From CAZVAO01 sp964625175 (GTDB taxonomy: Bacteria > Bacillota > UBA994 > PWPR01): a stretch of DNA of 17,151 nucleotides. This document shows, piece after piece, positions 15,387 to 17,151 of this stretch. Location: positions 1 to 17,151 of the forward strand of contig CAZVAO010000048.1 in assembly GCA_964625175.1 (NCBI GenBank). Direction: 5' to 3'. The stretch's first letter is position 1; the number at the start of each line of letters is the position of its first letter. The notes under the pieces are model-generated. The model had not been told where the DNA came from. It worked only from the letters and a program-made list of their open reading frames with translations, and did no database searches. Position numbers and translations under genes: made by a program.

Positions 15387-17069
15387 ATGAAACGACTAGT
15401 GATCGTTACACTTGCATTATTAATATTCGCATTTCCACTTACTGTATATGCTGGTGAGACCTATAAGAGTGCGACAGAGTACGACTATCCGCCTTTTTCT
15501 GTTACAGACCAGGGAGAAGCCGATGGGTTTTCTGTTGAACTTTTGCAAGCCGTAGCTGATACAATGGGGTTGGAGATCAGTTTTAAAATTGACAGCTGGT
15601 CGATATTAAAAGAAGAACTAAAAAATGGTGATCTTGATGTGTTGCCGCTTGTTGGCTATACAGAAGAAAGAGATCGGGATTATGATTTTACAGTCCCTTA
15701 TATCATTATGCACGGCAATATATTCATCAGAAAAGATGAAACTGGGATTAGCACGGAAGAAGACTTAGTGGGGAAAGAAGTCATCGTGATGGAAGGCGAC
15801 AATGCCCATGAATATGCGCTTAGGATGGGATTATCTGATCATTTAATCCTGACAGAAACGTATCCCGAAGCCTTTGAATTACTTGCTTCCGGTAAACATG
15901 ACGCTGTTTTAGCCCAGAGTCTAGTCGGGGAGCAGATTATCGAGCAATATAATCTCAAGGGTATTAAGGCGGCAACTCAAATCGATGAAACTGGTTTAAA
16001 AGAAATTAGGACGAATCTCAGCGGATTTGAGCAAAAGTTTTGCTTTGCTGTGCCAGAGGGCAACAAAGATTTGTTAGCAAAACTGAATGAGGGTTTGGCA
16101 GTAGTCTCTGCAAATGGCGAATTTGATCGGCTTTATCAAAAATGGTTTCCTTTTATTGTTAATAGTCAGGTTGATCCTATTGAAGTATTAAAGACTTCTA
16201 TAATGATCATAACACCGATTATCCTCTTGTTTATGATCGCGGGGATCATTTCTGTGAGGCGTAATATAAAGCTAAAAACAGAAGAATTACAAAGATCGCA
16301 TAAAGCAATAATTGAGATGGAAGCTCATCTGCGGGCCCAACAGAAATTAGAGGCAATTGGTGTTTTGGCCAGTGGTGTAGCTCATGAGATCAACAACCCA
16401 GTTAACGGTATTTTGAACTATGGTCAGCTCATTTCTGAAATCGCTCAGAATGGTGGCTCAAATGATAAGGAAGATAGCGAATTAATCTTGAACTTCTCTA
16501 ATGAAATTATCAACGAGTCAAACAGAATATCTACGATTGTTTCAAATCTGCTCCAGCTTTCAAGAACGGGAAGTAAACAATTTTACCCTTGTAAAATAGA
16601 AGAAGTCATCAACAAGCTGCTAAGTTTAGTGACAATCATTCTCAAACGAGATCAAATAGAGATTGAATTAAATATAGCAGATCATTTACCTAAAGTGGAG
16701 TGCCGAGAACAAGAATTACAGCAGGTCATATTGAACTTGATTGTTAATGCAAAAGATGCCCTTAACTTGAAGTATCAAGGTTATCACAAAGACAAGCGCA
16801 TTATTTTAACGGTAGCTGAAGCGAAGCTCATAAACGGGTATCCAGGGATTCGGATAACCATTGAAGACCATGGAGGTGGCATAGCAGAGGACATCCGTAT
16901 TAAAATTTTTGACCCGTTTTTCACTACAAAAAGCAGAGCGGACGGTACAGGGTTAGGGCTATCAATCAGCTATGGAATTATTAAGGATCATAAAGGTGTG
17001 TTGAGTTTTGATACCAAAGAAGGGGAATATACTAGATTCTATATTGATCTACCCATTAAGCAGGTATAG
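15387..17069 (+). CDS. Sensor histidine kinase with fused family-3 solute-binding sensor
   Basis: This kinase of 560 residues has its ligand-binding protein built in. A signal peptide (1-22, ending TVYA) is followed by a family-3 solute-binding domain (about 25-257), the type that binds amino acids and other polar solutes. Visible family features are YPPFSV, GFSVELLQAVADTMG, GDLDVLPLVGYTEER and the ending FDRLYQKWF. One membrane helix (about 271-290) and a short coiled coil lead to His333 in GVAHEINNP, the N box NLIVNAKDAL, DHGGGI, DPFFTTK and GTGLGLSISYG. AGGGG ends 9 bases before the ATG. The layout resembles EvgS/BvgS-type sensors, but with a single binding domain and no receiver or HPt domains. 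A partner regulator is not in the window. The ligand cannot be told from sequence alone. Confidence 0.92.
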   Translation: MKRLVIVTLALLIFAFPLTVYAGETYKSATEYDYPPFSVTDQGEADGFSVELLQAVADTMGLEISFKIDSWSILKEELKNGDLDVLPLVGYTEERDRDYDFTVPYIIMHGNIFIRKDETGISTEEDLVGKEVIVMEGDNAHEYALRMGLSDHLILTETYPEAFELLASGKHDAVLAQSLVGEQIIEQYNLKGIKAATQIDETGLKEIRTNLSGFEQKFCFAVPEGNKDLLAKLNEGLAVVSANGEFDRLYQKWFPFIVNSQVDPIEVLKTSIMIITPIILLFMIAGIISVRRNIKLKTEELQRSHKAIIEMEAHLRAQQKLEAIGVLASGVAHEINNPVNGILNYGQLISEIAQNGGSNDKEDSELILNFSNEIINESNRISTIVSNLLQLSRTGSKQFYPCKIEEVINKLLSLVTIILKRDQIEIELNIADHLPKVECREQELQQVILNLIVNAKDALNLKYQGYHKDKRIILTVAEAKLINGYPGIRITIEDHGGGIAEDIRIKIFDPFFTTKSRADGTGLGLSISYGIIKDHKGVLSFDTKEGEYTRFYIDLPIKQV

Positions 17070-17074
17070 ACTAT

Positions 17075-17097
17075 TGCCAAGCGGTTATGCTGTGGCA
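17075..17097 (+). terminator. Weak hairpin after the last kinase gene
   Basis: TGCCAAGC (17075-17082) can pair with GCT-G-TGGCA (17089-17097), with one bulged G, around the loop GGTTAT. Only a poor T-containing tract (GTACTTTCT) follows, so termination would be inefficient. Beyond it TTGACA (17127-17132) could be a -35 box whose -10 partner would fall at or past the window edge. Confidence 0.3.
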
Positions 17098-17151
17098 GTA
17101 CTTTCTATGGCTAAACGATCATGATTTTGACATAAGGTGTGTTTAATCGGT

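Overview
The window looks like a chromosomal segment of a low-to-mid G+C Firmicute, most likely a clostridial anaerobe. This is inferred from moderately AT-rich DNA by eye, strong purine-rich ribosome binding sites, frequent GTG/TTG starts, a Bacillus-type aspartokinase I-dapA gene order, and a lipoprotein of the Gram-positive LplA-like solute-binding type. No RNA genes, insertion sequences, CRISPR arrays or phage genes were seen. All genes but one (the FecR-like gene) are on the + strand.

Left part (1-7000): two diverged copies of an aspartokinase-dapA gene pair flank two unrelated genes. The first pair (1-588, cut by the window edge, and 599-1486) ends at a clear intrinsic terminator (1615-1648). 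Next come a minus-strand membrane protein with a FecR domain and a C-terminal zinc ribbon (1679-3127), a divergent control region of about 380 bases, and a Y-family DNA polymerase gene (dinB, 3511-4731). Its extended -10 promoter abuts a perfect 15-base palindrome. The second, complete aspartokinase-dapA pair follows (4889-6106 and 6103-6996, with a 4-base ATGA overlap). Both pairs encode the first two dedicated steps from aspartate towards diaminopimelate and lysine.

Right part (7000-17151): six co-directional signalling genes, forming a putative multi-input sensory cassette. They are a six-helix membrane histidine kinase with three PAS domains; a cobalamin-binding protein whose W-x9-EH motif is the hallmark of CarH/LitR-type B12 photoreceptors but which has no recognisable MerR domain; a GGDEF diguanylate cyclase overlapping it by 17 bases; an orphan sugar-type solute-binding lipoprotein with no ABC permease; a histidine kinase with an extracytoplasmic sensor; and a histidine kinase whose sensor is a fused family-3 solute-binding protein. 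The three kinases share a very similar catalytic core but have different input modules. No receiver-domain response regulator lies in the window.

Working model (inference): a membrane signal, cobalamin or light, and two extracytoplasmic ligands converge on an off-site response regulator, and on c-di-GMP through the cyclase. The coupling of the B12 sensor gene to the cyclase gene, and the repeated kinase core with swapped inputs, are the features most worth following up.
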